Source: Planococcus versutus | Lineage (GTDB): Bacteria > Bacillota > Bacilli > Bacillales_A > Planococcaceae | Assembly: GCF_001186155.3 (NCBI RefSeq) | Contig: NZ_CP016540.2 | Location: 1,590,001 to 1,654,000, forward strand | DNA: 64,000 nucleotides | Reading direction: 5' to 3' | Part shown: piece by piece, positions 45,494 through 54,529 of the stretch | How positions within the stretch are numbered: the first letter of the stretch is position 1 | How the letters are laid out: each line of letters starts with the position of its first letter | Program-made: the position numbers and the translations under genes | Notes under the pieces: generated by a model | Told to the model about the DNA's origin: nothing | Databases searched by the model: none | The model's input: only the letters and a program-made list of their open reading frames with translations

Positions 45494-46465
45494 TTATGGT
45501 CCAGGAACGACAGGAGTCAACGCGGCAAATGCTTCTGGCTTCACGTTCATGTAACCAATGTGCATTGTTGCACGAATTGCGAACATGTCACGTTCAAACA
45601 AGTTAATTGGTTTACCATCTGCACCAACTACTGAAGAAAGTGTCGCATCTTCTGTTACCGCATACTCAATCCCTTGTAAGATGCCGTAACGCGCATAATC
45701 CCAGTCACCCATAAGTGCTGCGGCTTTTGTTGTATCGAATGCTTCTGGTTTCGCGTAAGTTACCGGCATACCTTCCACATCGTTCAAGTTTTCGTACAAA
45801 CGTGGACCGTTGACGCCAGTTTTAGCACGACGTAAGTTTTGTTTGAATGTGTTTGTAGCAGCAACGCCATCTGGATTAAAGCCTTCGCTTTCAATAAGCG
45901 CCATTGCGTCAAATACTTCATCCTGCAAGTCTGTGCCAGAACCTAAAGCAATCAAGTTACCTGCTTCTGTTGCACCTGTAAAGATAGATTTACCGCTTGT
46001 ATGTGTAGCAAATGGTGAGTTAGTGCCGAATAGCGCTGCAATATCAAAAGTTTCATAAAACGCTTCAGCAATTAGTGGTTTCACTTCGTTGAAGAAGTCT
46101 TTTGCCGTATAGCGCAAAAACTCTTTAGAGAATGGAATGATAACTGCTAGTTTTTCTGCAGTCATGGAAGCTGTCAACCATTCGACTTTTGAAGTCTTGA
46201 TAACTTCTGTTTCTGATACCCAGTAAGCGCCTGCGCCTTTTGCTTTAAACGAGAAGGTTTTCTTCGGTTTTGTCATCGGTTCGTTTTTAGCAAGCTTCAT
46301 AACAGTAGATCCTTTGATGACATCCTCGATAATTAAGCCGCCTTGTTCTGCTGGGATTGTCCCTGTCTTTACATCGGACATTAGTACATGATCCGGCGTG
46401 TAAGTTTGTGCAGCAAAGAATTGTAGATTTCCTTTTCCTAGTCGTAAACGTTTTGATGTTGGCAT
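45494..46465 (-). CDS. Major capsid protein (HK97 fold)
   Basis: 323 residues with the HK97-fold pattern: N-arm, E-loop-like region (AYWVSETEVIKTSKVEW), spine helix (FLRYTAKDFFNEVKPLIAEAFYETFDIAALFG) and P/A-domain end. No long prodomain is present, so a separate scaffold is expected, and the gene just upstream is one. GGGAGG precedes the ATG. Confidence 0.88.
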   Translation of the reverse strand: MPTSKRLRLGKGNLQFFAAQTYTPDHVLMSDVKTGTIPAEQGGLIIEDVIKGSTVMKLAKNEPMTKPKKTFSFKAKGAGAYWVSETEVIKTSKVEWLTASMTAEKLAVIIPFSKEFLRYTAKDFFNEVKPLIAEAFYETFDIAALFGTNSPFATHTSGKSIFTGATEAGNLIALGSGTDLQDEVFDAMALIESEGFNPDGVAATNTFKQNLRRAKTGVNGPRLYENLNDVEGMPVTYAKPEAFDTTKAAALMGDWDYARYGILQGIEYAVTEDATLSSVVGADGKPINLFERDMFAIRATMHIGYMNVKPEAFAALTPVVPGP

Positions 46466-46468
46466 TGT

Positions 46469-47025
46469 TTAATTTCCTCCCTGTTGGTTACGGATGTTAT
46501 GAGTAGCTGCCATGTCCTGAATCGATTTCACAGTCGATGTACCAGAAGCGCCGCTATTCACATCTCGCCCATTTTCTTTGAATTTGCTGTTGACGCCTTC
46601 ATTGATCAGTCCATCTAAATCCGTTTTCAATTCAGCAAGCGTTGCTGTTGTCGTGGATTCATCGTCTCCTAAGAAACGTTCGATGTACTTAGATGCAAAC
46701 TGTGCCGGCAATTTATTATCTGTCGCGTAAGCCATTGCTTTGTTTTTCAATTCCGCACGCTTTGTCGCTTTTTCACCGTTTGCAATCTTTTCTTCAAGTT
46801 CACGAATGCGCTTTTGCTCCGGCGTTTCTTCAACTGGATTGCGTTTTTTCACTTCTTCTTCAATTAACCCGTTAAGGTTATTTTCTTTCCAAGTGGTTAT
46901 TCCAGATTGGTTTTCGATACCGTTTCCACATCGCTTTTTTCAATTCCTGAAAGAATATACGTGTCAAGCGCTGTTTTATCGCCGTTTTCTACCAATGTTT
47001 TCAATTGCTCAATATCAATTTTCAT
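46469..47025 (-). pseudogene. Capsid scaffold (DUF4355), split by a one-base frameshift
   Basis: Two frames in series. The first (46897-47025) starts ATG after AGGAGGAA and encodes 42 residues (MKIDIEQLKTLVENGDK ... VSKTNLE) before a TAA. The second (46469-46852, GTG start without a good site) holds the rest: RNPVEETPEQKRIRELEEKI and the conserved RFLGDDE segment. The second frame is open upstream to the end of the first (GITTWKENNLNGLIEEEV), so one base gained would join them. Scaffolds guide capsid assembly. Either the phage is defective or a base is missing beside an AAAA run. Confidence 0.72.
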
Positions 47026-47115
47026 TCCTAATTCCTCCTCAGCCCTTCGCACGTTTGCACCCACGAAACGCATAATAAATAAGCCTGTTTAAAGACTGTT
47101 GCTCAAAGTCTGCTT

Positions 47116-47367
47116 TTAAATAATCGTATATAGATCTGATGCAACGCCGTAGCTTACTAAACGAATACAAACTTTACTATTCATCACGTGTACTAATTCG
47201 TTATTGTAGGCTTTATCGTAAAACTGTTCTTTTGCATCGAATGACTTTGCAGGAATAACGATAACTTCGTCCGTTCCCTCCGCATTAACCTTCACAAAGA
47301 CAAAGGGGGATTCTGTTTCTCTCGCTTTATCAAATGTTTGAAACAACGCTTCTTTTGCTAATCCCAA
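47116..47367 (-). CDS. Small phage head-region protein, unknown
   Basis: About 83 residues (FDKARETESPFVFVKVNAEGTDEVIVIPAKSF), mixed alpha/beta, soluble. A TTG after AAAGGTGGTG is preferred; a GTG four codons earlier overlaps the site. It lies between the minor head gene cluster and the scaffold. No family is recognised. Confidence 0.55.
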   Translation of the reverse strand: MGLAKEALFQTFDKARETESPFVFVKVNAEGTDEVIVIPAKSFDAKEQFYDKAYNNELVHVMNSKVCIRLVSYGVASDLYTII

Positions 47368-47381
47368 TTTAATCACCACCT

Positions 47382-47567
47382 TTAATATTGTTTTATGGCT
47401 CTAGCTATCTTCATTTCTTCAAGCTGTTCAATTTCACTTTGAGATAACTCGACCGTATCAACAATTACTGACTGGACACTACGCCCTTGTTTCTTTAATT
47501 CCTTTAGAATGTCTTTCAACGTGCTATCAATCGAACTGAGAAGCTTTTCTTCTTTCGGTGTAGCCAT
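47382..47567 (-). CDS. Small coiled-coil phage protein, 61 residues
   Basis: 61 residues forming two helices (LLSSIDSTLKDILKELKKQG; LSQSEIEQLEEMKIARAI) with a strand between. AGGAGG precedes the ATG. Function unknown. Confidence 0.6.
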   Translation of the reverse strand: MATPKEEKLLSSIDSTLKDILKELKKQGRSVQSVIVDTVELSQSEIEQLEEMKIARAIKQY

Positions 47568-47589
47568 TTAATCAGTCCTCCTAAAATAC

Positions 47590-47715
47590 TTATTCTAAGC
47601 GTTTATTACAGCGTTCACAGTACACCTTTTGCCAAATGTAACTGTATCCGAACAAGTCTTTTTCATCTTCTCTAACAGGTTTGTGTCTTAGTAATGCACA
47701 TAGAAATCTATTCAT
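47590..47715 (-). CDS. Small CxxC phage protein, 41 residues (DUF1660-like)
   Basis: This small gene encodes 41 residues with FLCALLRHKP at the start and YCERCNKRLE at the end, a likely zinc ribbon of the DUF1660-like phage type. Its ATG overlaps the stop of the minor head gene by 4 bases (ATGA), which implies coupled translation. Confidence 0.62.
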   Translation of the reverse strand: MNRFLCALLRHKPVREDEKDLFGYSYIWQKVYCERCNKRLE

Positions 47716-48992
47716 ACACCCTTAACCCCCATAATCTTCAACCATTCCTCATACGAGACAAACGGCATATTCGATTGTGGTTCTGGAATCTCTTTAATGG
47801 CTTCAGCAAATGCTTTTTCGTAGACAGCCCCTGCATCCACTTTCTTTTTCGTTAGTGCTTCCAGCTGCCGTTTGTATTCGTCGTTGTTGTAAACCACACC
47901 TTCTGCAACCATCGGCACTTTAAAATCAAGTAATGTTAGCTTCTTACAACGACAATAGTTATCCATGCCAGGAACGCCCCACATTCGAGGTCCGATTGCT
48001 TTTAGTCCTTGGTAGTGGAAGTATCCTTTGCGATCTGTACGCTGGCCGTCGAGCTTGCGGTGTGCTTTTCTTACAATGCCATCTCGTTTACTCAACCAAA
48101 CACCGCGAACGTCACTAATAGCCGTGATTTGATTCTCGACATTCCCTAGAGCCAATGCACGAACACGATCACTCACATCACGCAAAAATAAACGCAGTGA
48201 ATTGTTTTCTTTCTCAATCAACTCGCTAATGCGCTTGTTTAACTGAGATACCGTTTCATTCTTTCGCAAGGCTATGCCTATTTGTTTCCGAATCCGAGCA
48301 ACTAACCGATTCCGCTTGACCGTTAAGAAATGGGTTAGCGTTAAACCGTCAATTTTTACTTCTTTACGAATCTCACTTAGCTTAGGTATATCGATTTTCC
48401 CGACGTTTACACGCACTTCTAAGCGTTCTGTTAAGGCATCAGTCAATTGTTCAGCTAATCCTTTTTCACTCTTCAGCAAAGAAGGCAAGGTGCTCTCGAT
48501 GCGTTTAACCAAGTTAGCTTGTGAGTCGCCGCTGTCTACACCTTTTTGCAGTGCTTTTTCGATGTTCACTACGACTTCCGATTGCTTACCTCCTGGCAGT
48601 TTCGGCAGCTTAAACGTTCCTAATATGAATAGGAAAACAGCGCCAATAACTTCCGTGGTTGGCAATGACGGGCGCGCAATGAACTGATCGAATAGATAAG
48701 CCGTTAACAAGAAGTTAAGTAAATAGTGACTCTCTTCGACCTCCTGCACTTCGGCTACCACTTTCTGATATTGCGTTGTGGCGATGCCGGCAATCGCTCG
48801 CAATTCGTTCTCTAAGCGATTGTACTTATTCATTTCTTGGTAGCTTAGAACACCGTCACGTTCGTATTTTTGATACATGGCTGAAAGTTGTAAAAGGATT
48901 GCCTTTTGCATGGTGAGCATTTGTTTCTGCAGCTGGCTTTCCGTTTTTGCTAACTCTTGATCCAGTCGACGTTCGATATCTGTTTGGTTCAC
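47712..48992 (-). CDS. Phage minor head protein (SPP1 gp7 / Mu gpF-like)
   Basis: 426 residues. The N-terminal 110 residues are helical, and the C-terminal domain has the Mu-F signature (RDGIVRKAHRKLDGQRTDRKG, then PGMDNYCRCKK with the Cys pair). It is ejected with DNA or acts in head morphogenesis. GTG start overlapping the portal stop by 4 bases. Confidence 0.85.
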   Translation of the reverse strand: MNQTDIERRLDQELAKTESQLQKQMLTMQKAILLQLSAMYQKYERDGVLSYQEMNKYNRLENELRAIAGIATTQYQKVVAEVQEVEESHYLLNFLLTAYLFDQFIARPSLPTTEVIGAVFLFILGTFKLPKLPGGKQSEVVVNIEKALQKGVDSGDSQANLVKRIESTLPSLLKSEKGLAEQLTDALTERLEVRVNVGKIDIPKLSEIRKEVKIDGLTLTHFLTVKRNRLVARIRKQIGIALRKNETVSQLNKRISELIEKENNSLRLFLRDVSDRVRALALGNVENQITAISDVRGVWLSKRDGIVRKAHRKLDGQRTDRKGYFHYQGLKAIGPRMWGVPGMDNYCRCKKLTLLDFKVPMVAEGVVYNNDEYKRQLEALTKKKVDAGAVYEKAFAEAIKEIPEPQSNMPFVSYEEWLKIMGVKGV

Positions 48993-50515
48993 TTTTTCCT
49001 CACACCCGTTCCTTTACATGAAGGGCATTGGATTTGTTTAGAGGTAACACGACTTGTGATTTTGCCATCACCACCGCACTCTGGACAAGGATAGCCGTCG
49101 TCTTTTCGACTTTCTGCTTTAGTCGAACCTTCTTCGTTAGACTCCCAAGTGCCTTCTTCTAAATCAGGTAGGTTCTCTCCTAATCGCAAGGCATCCTCTT
49201 CCATTTCGTTCAGCTCATACTCCACATCGTCTACGAACGTTAATAAGCCCAAGCGTGTACGTTCGCTGACATTACCTTTCAATGCTTCAGTAGACTGTGC
49301 TTCATCAAGAATGTTCGCTGGTAAGTTACGTTTGAATGAGAAGAATACTTTCAGGTAATCTTCTTTGTTGATGCCTTTACGTTTCGCCCAAGCGCTAAAA
49401 ATCACTTTGAATTGATAACGCAACGAAGAAATGAATTTCCGTTCCATCGTGATGCACTTCGCTTCCAGTGCCATAATCTTGTATTTCATTGCAACGCCTG
49501 AGGCTTGACCTGAAAACGAAACGTCTGTGAAATTAATCGATTTAGCAAAGCGTAAGATGTTTTCTTCTAATCGGTCCAAATGGTTTTCAATCATCTGATC
49601 GTTGATGTCCTTCGTTAAATACTTCACGTCATCATGCTCACCGAATAGCTCAAACACACCGTTCTTTTTCAAGTTCGATAGCGTTTCCTCATCGGCGCCT
49701 ATTCCTTTTAGAATCAAATAAGCCAGCCGGTATTGTTCAATCTCGTTTGAAGCATCTGATAGTGTACGATCATAAGCATCAATTAACGCCAGTACCTTTT
49801 CGGCATCGCCTTTGAGTTCGGCATTGTTTGCTAACCCGAATAACGGATTGTATTCGAATAGATGCTGCTTCACTTCAACTTGTTGGAATTTCTCTCCGTT
49901 GATCGCTTTGTAATAGGTGATATGCGAATCATCATAAAACTCAGCAAACGTATCGTCATCCTGTTTGAAGTACCGCAAAGAGTAATCCGGTTCGTGTAGA
50001 TCTTCTCCAATGAACACGGCTTCCCACGGATTCAAGTTCTTGATGCGTTCATCACCATTTCGGTCGATATAAGCCAAACGTGGAGATTGACCGCAGATAG
50101 CTGCCATCTTTCCATATTCCGAATCGTTATCCTCTGCATTGTTACGCAAAAGGAATAGTTCAATCTCTTTTTTTAGTGATTTGTTCTCTCCCGTTTGTTC
50201 GTCTACCCCGTAGCTGATGGGATGGCCGAACATGTACCCAACCTTGGTGTCTACAATATCCGCGTCAAAAGCGTTATTGAGTCGGTTGTTTACCTTGTCA
50301 TCTAACCGGCGCACATTTCCACCCGTTTCGAATTCTTCGTACTCAATCGTTTCGCGAGTAAATATCTTAGGACCATCTGCATCGGCTTTGTATCGCTGAT
50401 AAAGTTGCAGCATGCGCGCCCGTTCTTTTTCGTGTTCGTTGATGATGTCATTCACCAAGTCGCTGGTAATGCCTGTTTTATCGATTTCCCATTTGAAATG
50501 AAGCAATGCGTTCAC
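48989..50515 (-). CDS. Phage portal protein (SPP1 gp6 family) with C-terminal zinc finger
   Basis: 508 residues with the SPP1-type portal pattern (NRLNNAFDADIVDTKVGYMFGHPISY, YFKQDDDTFAEFYDD). The acidic C-terminal region ends in a DnaJ-like zinc finger, CPECGGDG and CPSCKGTG, about 15 residues apart. The dodecameric portal forms the DNA channel of the head and seats the terminase. The finger is unusual and may bind DNA, terminase or the minor head protein. The start may be the GTG or a TTG three codons later. Confidence 0.85.
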   Translation of the reverse strand: MNALLHFKWEIDKTGITSDLVNDIINEHEKERARMLQLYQRYKADADGPKIFTRETIEYEEFETGGNVRRLDDKVNNRLNNAFDADIVDTKVGYMFGHPISYGVDEQTGENKSLKKEIELFLLRNNAEDNDSEYGKMAAICGQSPRLAYIDRNGDERIKNLNPWEAVFIGEDLHEPDYSLRYFKQDDDTFAEFYDDSHITYYKAINGEKFQQVEVKQHLFEYNPLFGLANNAELKGDAEKVLALIDAYDRTLSDASNEIEQYRLAYLILKGIGADEETLSNLKKNGVFELFGEHDDVKYLTKDINDQMIENHLDRLEENILRFAKSINFTDVSFSGQASGVAMKYKIMALEAKCITMERKFISSLRYQFKVIFSAWAKRKGINKEDYLKVFFSFKRNLPANILDEAQSTEALKGNVSERTRLGLLTFVDDVEYELNEMEEDALRLGENLPDLEEGTWESNEEGSTKAESRKDDGYPCPECGGDGKITSRVTSKQIQCPSCKGTGVRKK

Positions 50516-51715
50516 CTACCCTGTTTTTCGTCTTTGTGGTTTCAAGTGCGTATAAATTGCATATCGAATTGCATCGAGTACGTCGTCCCATTGCTTAACC
50601 GGTTCACCAGTAATCGGATTCCATACATACATATTGATTTCTTTTTTAAAGCGTTCAACTTTATCTTTAACGACTTTGAGTTTTCTCAACTTGAATAGCC
50701 GAGCTACCTCTTCTATGCCTGCAATAACCGATTTATCTGCATTGATGGCACGCATACCTTCTCTTCTGAATCGAATAATATGTTCAGGACGTGCGGTATC
50801 GCAATAGAAGTTGATATTTCCGAAGCGACTCTTTATTTCTATTGCAACTTTCACCCAGTAATCAATTTCTTCATGCTGCTTGGCGTGTTCTTCTAAGATA
50901 TAAATATCTCCCTGGTCATCTTCAGCAATCAAAACAATTGAGCCAGGGTGTTCGTAACCCCAGTCAACTCCTGCCCAGTAACGAACGAAATTGAGCTTCT
51001 CAGCCTCTTCTGAAGTAATGTAGTGAACACTGTCATGAAAGTCCTTGTATATGGCTCCTTCTGCTGCTGCCCATCGACCAAAGATGTCTCTATCGGTAAA
51101 CATTCCAGACGGCGTAGAAGCAATGATACTTTCCACATACTCTGGATCTAGAAATATGTTGTCGTGTAAGGTGAAATGAAAAGAGCGAATGTTTAAGCGT
51201 CCACTTGCCAGCATTTGCCCATCTTTATCGATGTAATCCTCTTTTACTGGATGTGCTGGGTTTTCTGGGTTTGTATCGATAATGATGCGAGCGCCCTTAT
51301 ATGAGCAACGAGAAATGACTTCTTTCACGAACATGTTGTGAAGTGCAGTCCCCTCATTTAAAAAAGCGCCGGCAGCTGTAAAGCCCCGCGCTTTCTTCCA
51401 TGAATCCGACTTTGACCCATCGAACACATATATTTTATTTCCAAATAGCTTGAAAGCATTTTTCTTATCTAGCTTTATCTCTCGGCCAATTACCTTTTCC
51501 ATATCATCTAAAATGTTTCGCCAAATAGAAGAGTAAGTTGCGCCGCCAATGATAAAAGCAAGCCCTTCACCCTCGTACTTTGCCACGTGAGCTAGAAACA
51601 GCAATAAAGCCACATACGTTTTTCCTGCACGTTTCGCTCCACTTAGTAATAAAATCTTAGGGTCTTCTGTCCGGACGCTCTCAACCACTTCAATCTGCTT
51701 TGGTGTTAAGTCCAT
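50516..51715 (-). CDS. terL: Terminase large subunit (PBSX/Terminase_3 type)
   Basis: 399 residues. The ATPase Walker A is SGAKRAGKTYVALL (about 25-38). The Walker B region is AFLNEG. The nuclease begins WAGVDWGYEHPGSIVLIAED, with its catalytic Asp. It cuts the concatemer and pumps DNA into the head. It overlaps the small subunit by 26 bases. Confidence 0.9.
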   Translation of the reverse strand: MDLTPKQIEVVESVRTEDPKILLLSGAKRAGKTYVALLLFLAHVAKYEGEGLAFIIGGATYSSIWRNILDDMEKVIGREIKLDKKNAFKLFGNKIYVFDGSKSDSWKKARGFTAAGAFLNEGTALHNMFVKEVISRCSYKGARIIIDTNPENPAHPVKEDYIDKDGQMLASGRLNIRSFHFTLHDNIFLDPEYVESIIASTPSGMFTDRDIFGRWAAAEGAIYKDFHDSVHYITSEEAEKLNFVRYWAGVDWGYEHPGSIVLIAEDDQGDIYILEEHAKQHEEIDYWVKVAIEIKSRFGNINFYCDTARPEHIIRFRREGMRAINADKSVIAGIEEVARLFKLRKLKVVKDKVERFKKEINMYVWNPITGEPVKQWDDVLDAIRYAIYTHLKPQRRKTG

Positions 51716-52496
51716 TGACTAACCCCCTTAATGCAGCTGCCACATCTTTTTGTCCTTCGTCATCGTCTGTCGTATTAAGTTTCTCGATTTCAGCTTTTAG
51801 CTTCTGGACTTTCAATTCGTCAATCGATAGCAAGCGTTTGTCCAGTTCCTGCATAGCCTTTTGTTTGTCGTAGAGCTTGAGAGAAACACCGTCTCGTCCT
51901 TGCTTTACTTCCTGGATCATCGTTCCATCTACTTCCGTGTAGTCTTTAAACTCTACGAAAGAAACAGTTCTCATTTGAGGATTCCCTTCGTCATCCAATA
52001 GAGGAAGGCCCTCCAGATATTCTTGAACTTCACGTGTGCCGAATACAAGGAAGTCTGTAATATCAGCAAACGCCATCTTCACGTACTCTCTAGCGATATC
52101 CGCTGCATCTAAAAACAATTCATTTTGCATTTCCGTCTTTAGCCTGCGGATTTCATCTTTTATGCAAGCATTTGCAAGCAGTCGAGGACCGTTATTTCTT
52201 GCTGAATTATAATCACATTCATAAGCTTCTTGATAAGCCTTCGTAGCATTGAAATGCCTGATATAATGCAGACAAAATTGCTGTTGCTTTTCAGTAAGAT
52301 CTGTAGATTCAATCACAGGCTTAAAGGATGCATCCTTTTTCTTTAGGGTTGCAACCTTTTTAGGTGAACCTCTGGACCATCCTTCGCGACTCTTTCTACT
52401 CTTCAATGTACCAATCTTGACATCATGCTTTTCAGCTAATGCTTTTAGTGTGATAGAGGAAGACTCAAACTCCTCTCGAATCTGTTGCCAATCCAT
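51690..52496 (-). CDS. terS: Terminase small subunit (Terminase_2 type)
   Basis: 268 residues. An N-terminal helix-turn-helix (SITLKALAEKHDVKIGTLKSRKSREGW) is followed by the Terminase_2 core (LTEKQQQFCLHYIRHFNATKAYQEAYE) and a C-terminal oligomerisation region. It recognises pac or cos and recruits the large subunit. Confidence 0.85.
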   Translation of the reverse strand: MDWQQIREEFESSSITLKALAEKHDVKIGTLKSRKSREGWSRGSPKKVATLKKKDASFKPVIESTDLTEKQQQFCLHYIRHFNATKAYQEAYECDYNSARNNGPRLLANACIKDEIRRLKTEMQNELFLDAADIAREYVKMAFADITDFLVFGTREVQEYLEGLPLLDDEGNPQMRTVSFVEFKDYTEVDGTMIQEVKQGRDGVSLKLYDKQKAMQELDKRLLSIDELKVQKLKAEIEKLNTTDDDEGQKDVAAALRGLVNGLNTKAD

Positions 52497-52571
52497 CTAC
52501 ATCACCGCCGCCTCCTAACATCATTTGCATGGTGTATCACCTCTTTCGCGCTGTACGCTTTTTTAGACATT

Positions 52572-52594
52572 AAAAAAACACCCTTAGAGGGCGT
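52572..52594 (-). terminator. Terminator overlapping the HNH gene end
   Basis: ACGCCCT and AGGGTGT pair over a 3-base loop on the leftward strand, followed by seven T. The stem includes the HNH stop codon. Confidence 0.7.
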
Positions 52595-53207
52595 CCTTGT
52601 TTTTAAGTTGAGGTAATCTCACTACACCTTTGTTAGAGCAAGATTTAGTACAGAACCTCTTCTTTTGATATTTATTTGAAGTGAATGGAGTTCCACAAAA
52701 CTCGCAATTTTTAGTTACGTCATCTACGCCACTTTCTCTTCGTGCTTTTGATTTACATTTGTTAGAGCAATAAAGATTTGCTTTGCTTACAACAACTTCG
52801 TAATCAATACCGCAGTATTTACACTTTTTTGTTTCCGTCTTATAAAGCGAAGCTTTATGTTTTTCATAATGTTGTTTATGCCATTCTGACCCTTCGGCAC
52901 TCTTATGCCATTCAGCTGCCTTCTTTTGTCCTTCTACCTGGATCCTTTTCATTTTCAATATATTTTCTAAGTATTTACCGTGCAAATAAGCATGTTCTTT
53001 AGCGGGCATGCATTCTAAATTGCTAATGTCATTGTTGTTCTTATTACCGTCTATGTGATGTATATGATAGCCTTCTGGAATTTCACCATTATGATGCTCC
53101 CATATTGAACGGTGCAACCTCTTTCTTTTGGTTGAATTAAGATAGTATCCTGTTTTTTCATCAAGCGTATATACCAAGTCATAAAAAGTTATGAATTTAC
53201 TTCCCAT
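52584..53207 (-). CDS. HNH endonuclease, homing-type
   Basis: 207 residues with an HNH_3 motif (GYHIHHIDGNKNNNDISNLECM) near residue 45 and two C-terminal zinc ribbons (CKYCGIDY, CEFCGTPF, with later Cys pairs). GAGAGGAG precedes the ATG. It has its own terminator and splits the late regulator from the terminase genes, like a mobile endonuclease. HNH proteins beside terminase can also assist DNA cutting in packaging, so both roles are possible. Confidence 0.78.
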   Translation of the reverse strand: MGSKFITFYDLVYTLDEKTGYYLNSTKRKRLHRSIWEHHNGEIPEGYHIHHIDGNKNNNDISNLECMPAKEHAYLHGKYLENILKMKRIQVEGQKKAAEWHKSAEGSEWHKQHYEKHKASLYKTETKKCKYCGIDYEVVVSKANLYCSNKCKSKARRESGVDDVTKNCEFCGTPFTSNKYQKKRFCTKSCSNKGVVRLPQLKNKDAL

Positions 53208-53496
53208 ATGTTCGCTCCTCTCGCTTATAAGTTAATTATAAACTAGTTTATTGCGATACACATTGGAATGTCATATAAGCTTTTATCGTATAAGCACCCA
53301 GCAATGAAGCCAGATGCCACCAATCTTTATTCTTAAATCAAAAAATAAAAATTTAGTGACAGGCCAAGTGAAAATTCAAGTAAAAGTTCAAGTACCAACG
53401 CCGAAGAGAAAGCCCGTACTTAACGGGTTATATATCCGGGTGTATCACTCGAACAACCTGCCTCCCCGACCTGCCTTTAAGTGTATCATGCGTTTT
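53208..53496. promoter_or_regulatory. Likely late promoter region
   Basis: 289 bases without a gene. They contain a 12-bp tandem repeat, CAAGTGAAAATT/CAAGTAAAAGTT/CAAGT (53365-53393), and a short CCCGT/ACGGG hairpin near 53413-53427. Its place, between the ArpU/RinA-type regulator and the late operon, suggests an activator-controlled promoter. Confidence 0.4.
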
Positions 53497-53922
53497 TTAA
53501 ACTGTGCATCTTTCCGACGTTTGCGACTTATGCGACATATGCGCCACGACGCGGTCTTTGATTCTGCCAATATGCTTGTCTGACAATCCCATGTGAAGCC
53601 CTATCCACCGCATGCTCTTGCCTTCTAATAACCAATGAAGAACTTCTGTTTCTCGTTCGTCACTAATGAGCTCAAGTCGTGATTGAATGAATTTAATATC
53701 TCTTTCGAATGCATGAATCTTTTTCCATCGTTCATCTCGGCGCTCGACTTCTTTTAGAATCGGGTCACTGGGATCTCCACTTGCTTTAGGCATAGCAGCT
53801 TGCAATCCGTATTGAGCGACCATGCTCACATTAATTTCGTTCATGGACTCCCTCATGATTTTAACGCTATGTAATTTCCAATGATAATCCTTCAACAAAT
53901 CTTCAATTTGCCATTTGTTCAT
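53497..53922 (-). CDS. Phage late transcription regulator (ArpU/RinA-like, sigma-like HTH)
   Basis: 141 residues: an N-terminal coiled region, then a C-terminal helix-turn-helix (ISDERETEVLHWLLEGKSMRWIGLHMGLSDKHIGRI) as in sigma region 4. Such proteins switch on packaging, head, tail and lysis genes. Its place at the end of the early genes and before terminase fits. AGGGGGG precedes the ATG. Confidence 0.75.
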   Translation of the reverse strand: MNKWQIEDLLKDYHWKLHSVKIMRESMNEINVSMVAQYGLQAAMPKASGDPSDPILKEVERRDERWKKIHAFERDIKFIQSRLELISDERETEVLHWLLEGKSMRWIGLHMGLSDKHIGRIKDRVVAHMSHKSQTSERCTV

Positions 53923-53933
53923 GAAAATCCCCC

Positions 53934-54125
53934 CTAGCGTTTTCTGCGGATTGCTCCGTTATGCTTTTGATATGTCTGTCGGTTCATCCCCATTAATTCT
54001 TCCCATTCTTTACGGCTTAGACATTCTTTATCTATCAACCTTGTATTGGTGTTCAAATTAGGTACAGTTCGTTCTGGCGCATTCGTGAGCCCTTTTTCTT
54101 TGAGTTGTTGTTGAATCGTTCTCAT
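53934..54125 (-). CDS. Small basic phage protein, 63 residues
   Basis: About 63 residues (RTIQQQLKEKGLTNAPERTVPNL, ending HNGAIRRKR), soluble, basic, possibly DNA-binding. The ATG after GAGGAG at 9 nt is preferred over one three codons upstream that abuts the site. No family recognised. Confidence 0.55.
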   Translation of the reverse strand: MRTIQQQLKEKGLTNAPERTVPNLNTNTRLIDKECLSRKEWEELMGMNRQTYQKHNGAIRRKR

Positions 54126-54138
54126 AGCTCCCATCTCC

Positions 54139-54504
54139 TCAACGAATGATTTTCCTTATCAAGTGATTCGGTTTTCTAGTCAATACTTGATGCTGTATAG
54201 AAGAGCGCTTTCGAAAATCTATCAAAGGAATGCTGTTATTTTTGCGAGAAGGGACTTCCCAATACTCATCCAGATAAGTTACTTGTGATTTAATGCCTGA
54301 CCATATATCCTTAACCGTTTCTTTGAATTGATCGAACGCACTCACAATGCGGTTAATTAATCCTTTGGTGGATAATCGTAGATTGAAGAAGAAAAATCCT
54401 ATTGAGTTTCCGGCTTTCGTTATTTTAGCTGTATCAAACATCTCCTCTTCGGTATAACCTGCTTCATACATATACCTCAGCAGTAGTTGATCATTAGTTT
54501 TCAT
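54139..54504 (-). CDS. Phage protein of unknown function, 121 residues
   Basis: About 121 residues, with an amphipathic stretch (NSIGFFFFNLRLSTKGLINRIV) and a basic tail (KPNHLIRKIIR). AAAGGAG lies 10 nt before the chosen ATG; an ATG three codons upstream abuts the site. No recognised domain. It follows a strong terminator, so it begins a new transcript. Confidence 0.55.
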   Translation of the reverse strand: MKTNDQLLLRYMYEAGYTEEEMFDTAKITKAGNSIGFFFFNLRLSTKGLINRIVSAFDQFKETVKDIWSGIKSQVTYLDEYWEVPSRKNNSIPLIDFRKRSSIQHQVLTRKPNHLIRKIIR

Positions 54505-54529
54505 TAGTTCCATCTCCTTTTTGAGAAAT

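Noticed and set aside
52434..52520. Short ATG frame of about 21 codons overlapping the start of the small terminase gene
   Set aside because: Glycine-rich, and the AGGAGG lies inside it and belongs to the terminase start.
53314..53583. Plus-strand 89-codon frame over the presumed late promoter
   Set aside because: No site, wrong strand for the phage, and it overlaps the late regulator gene.
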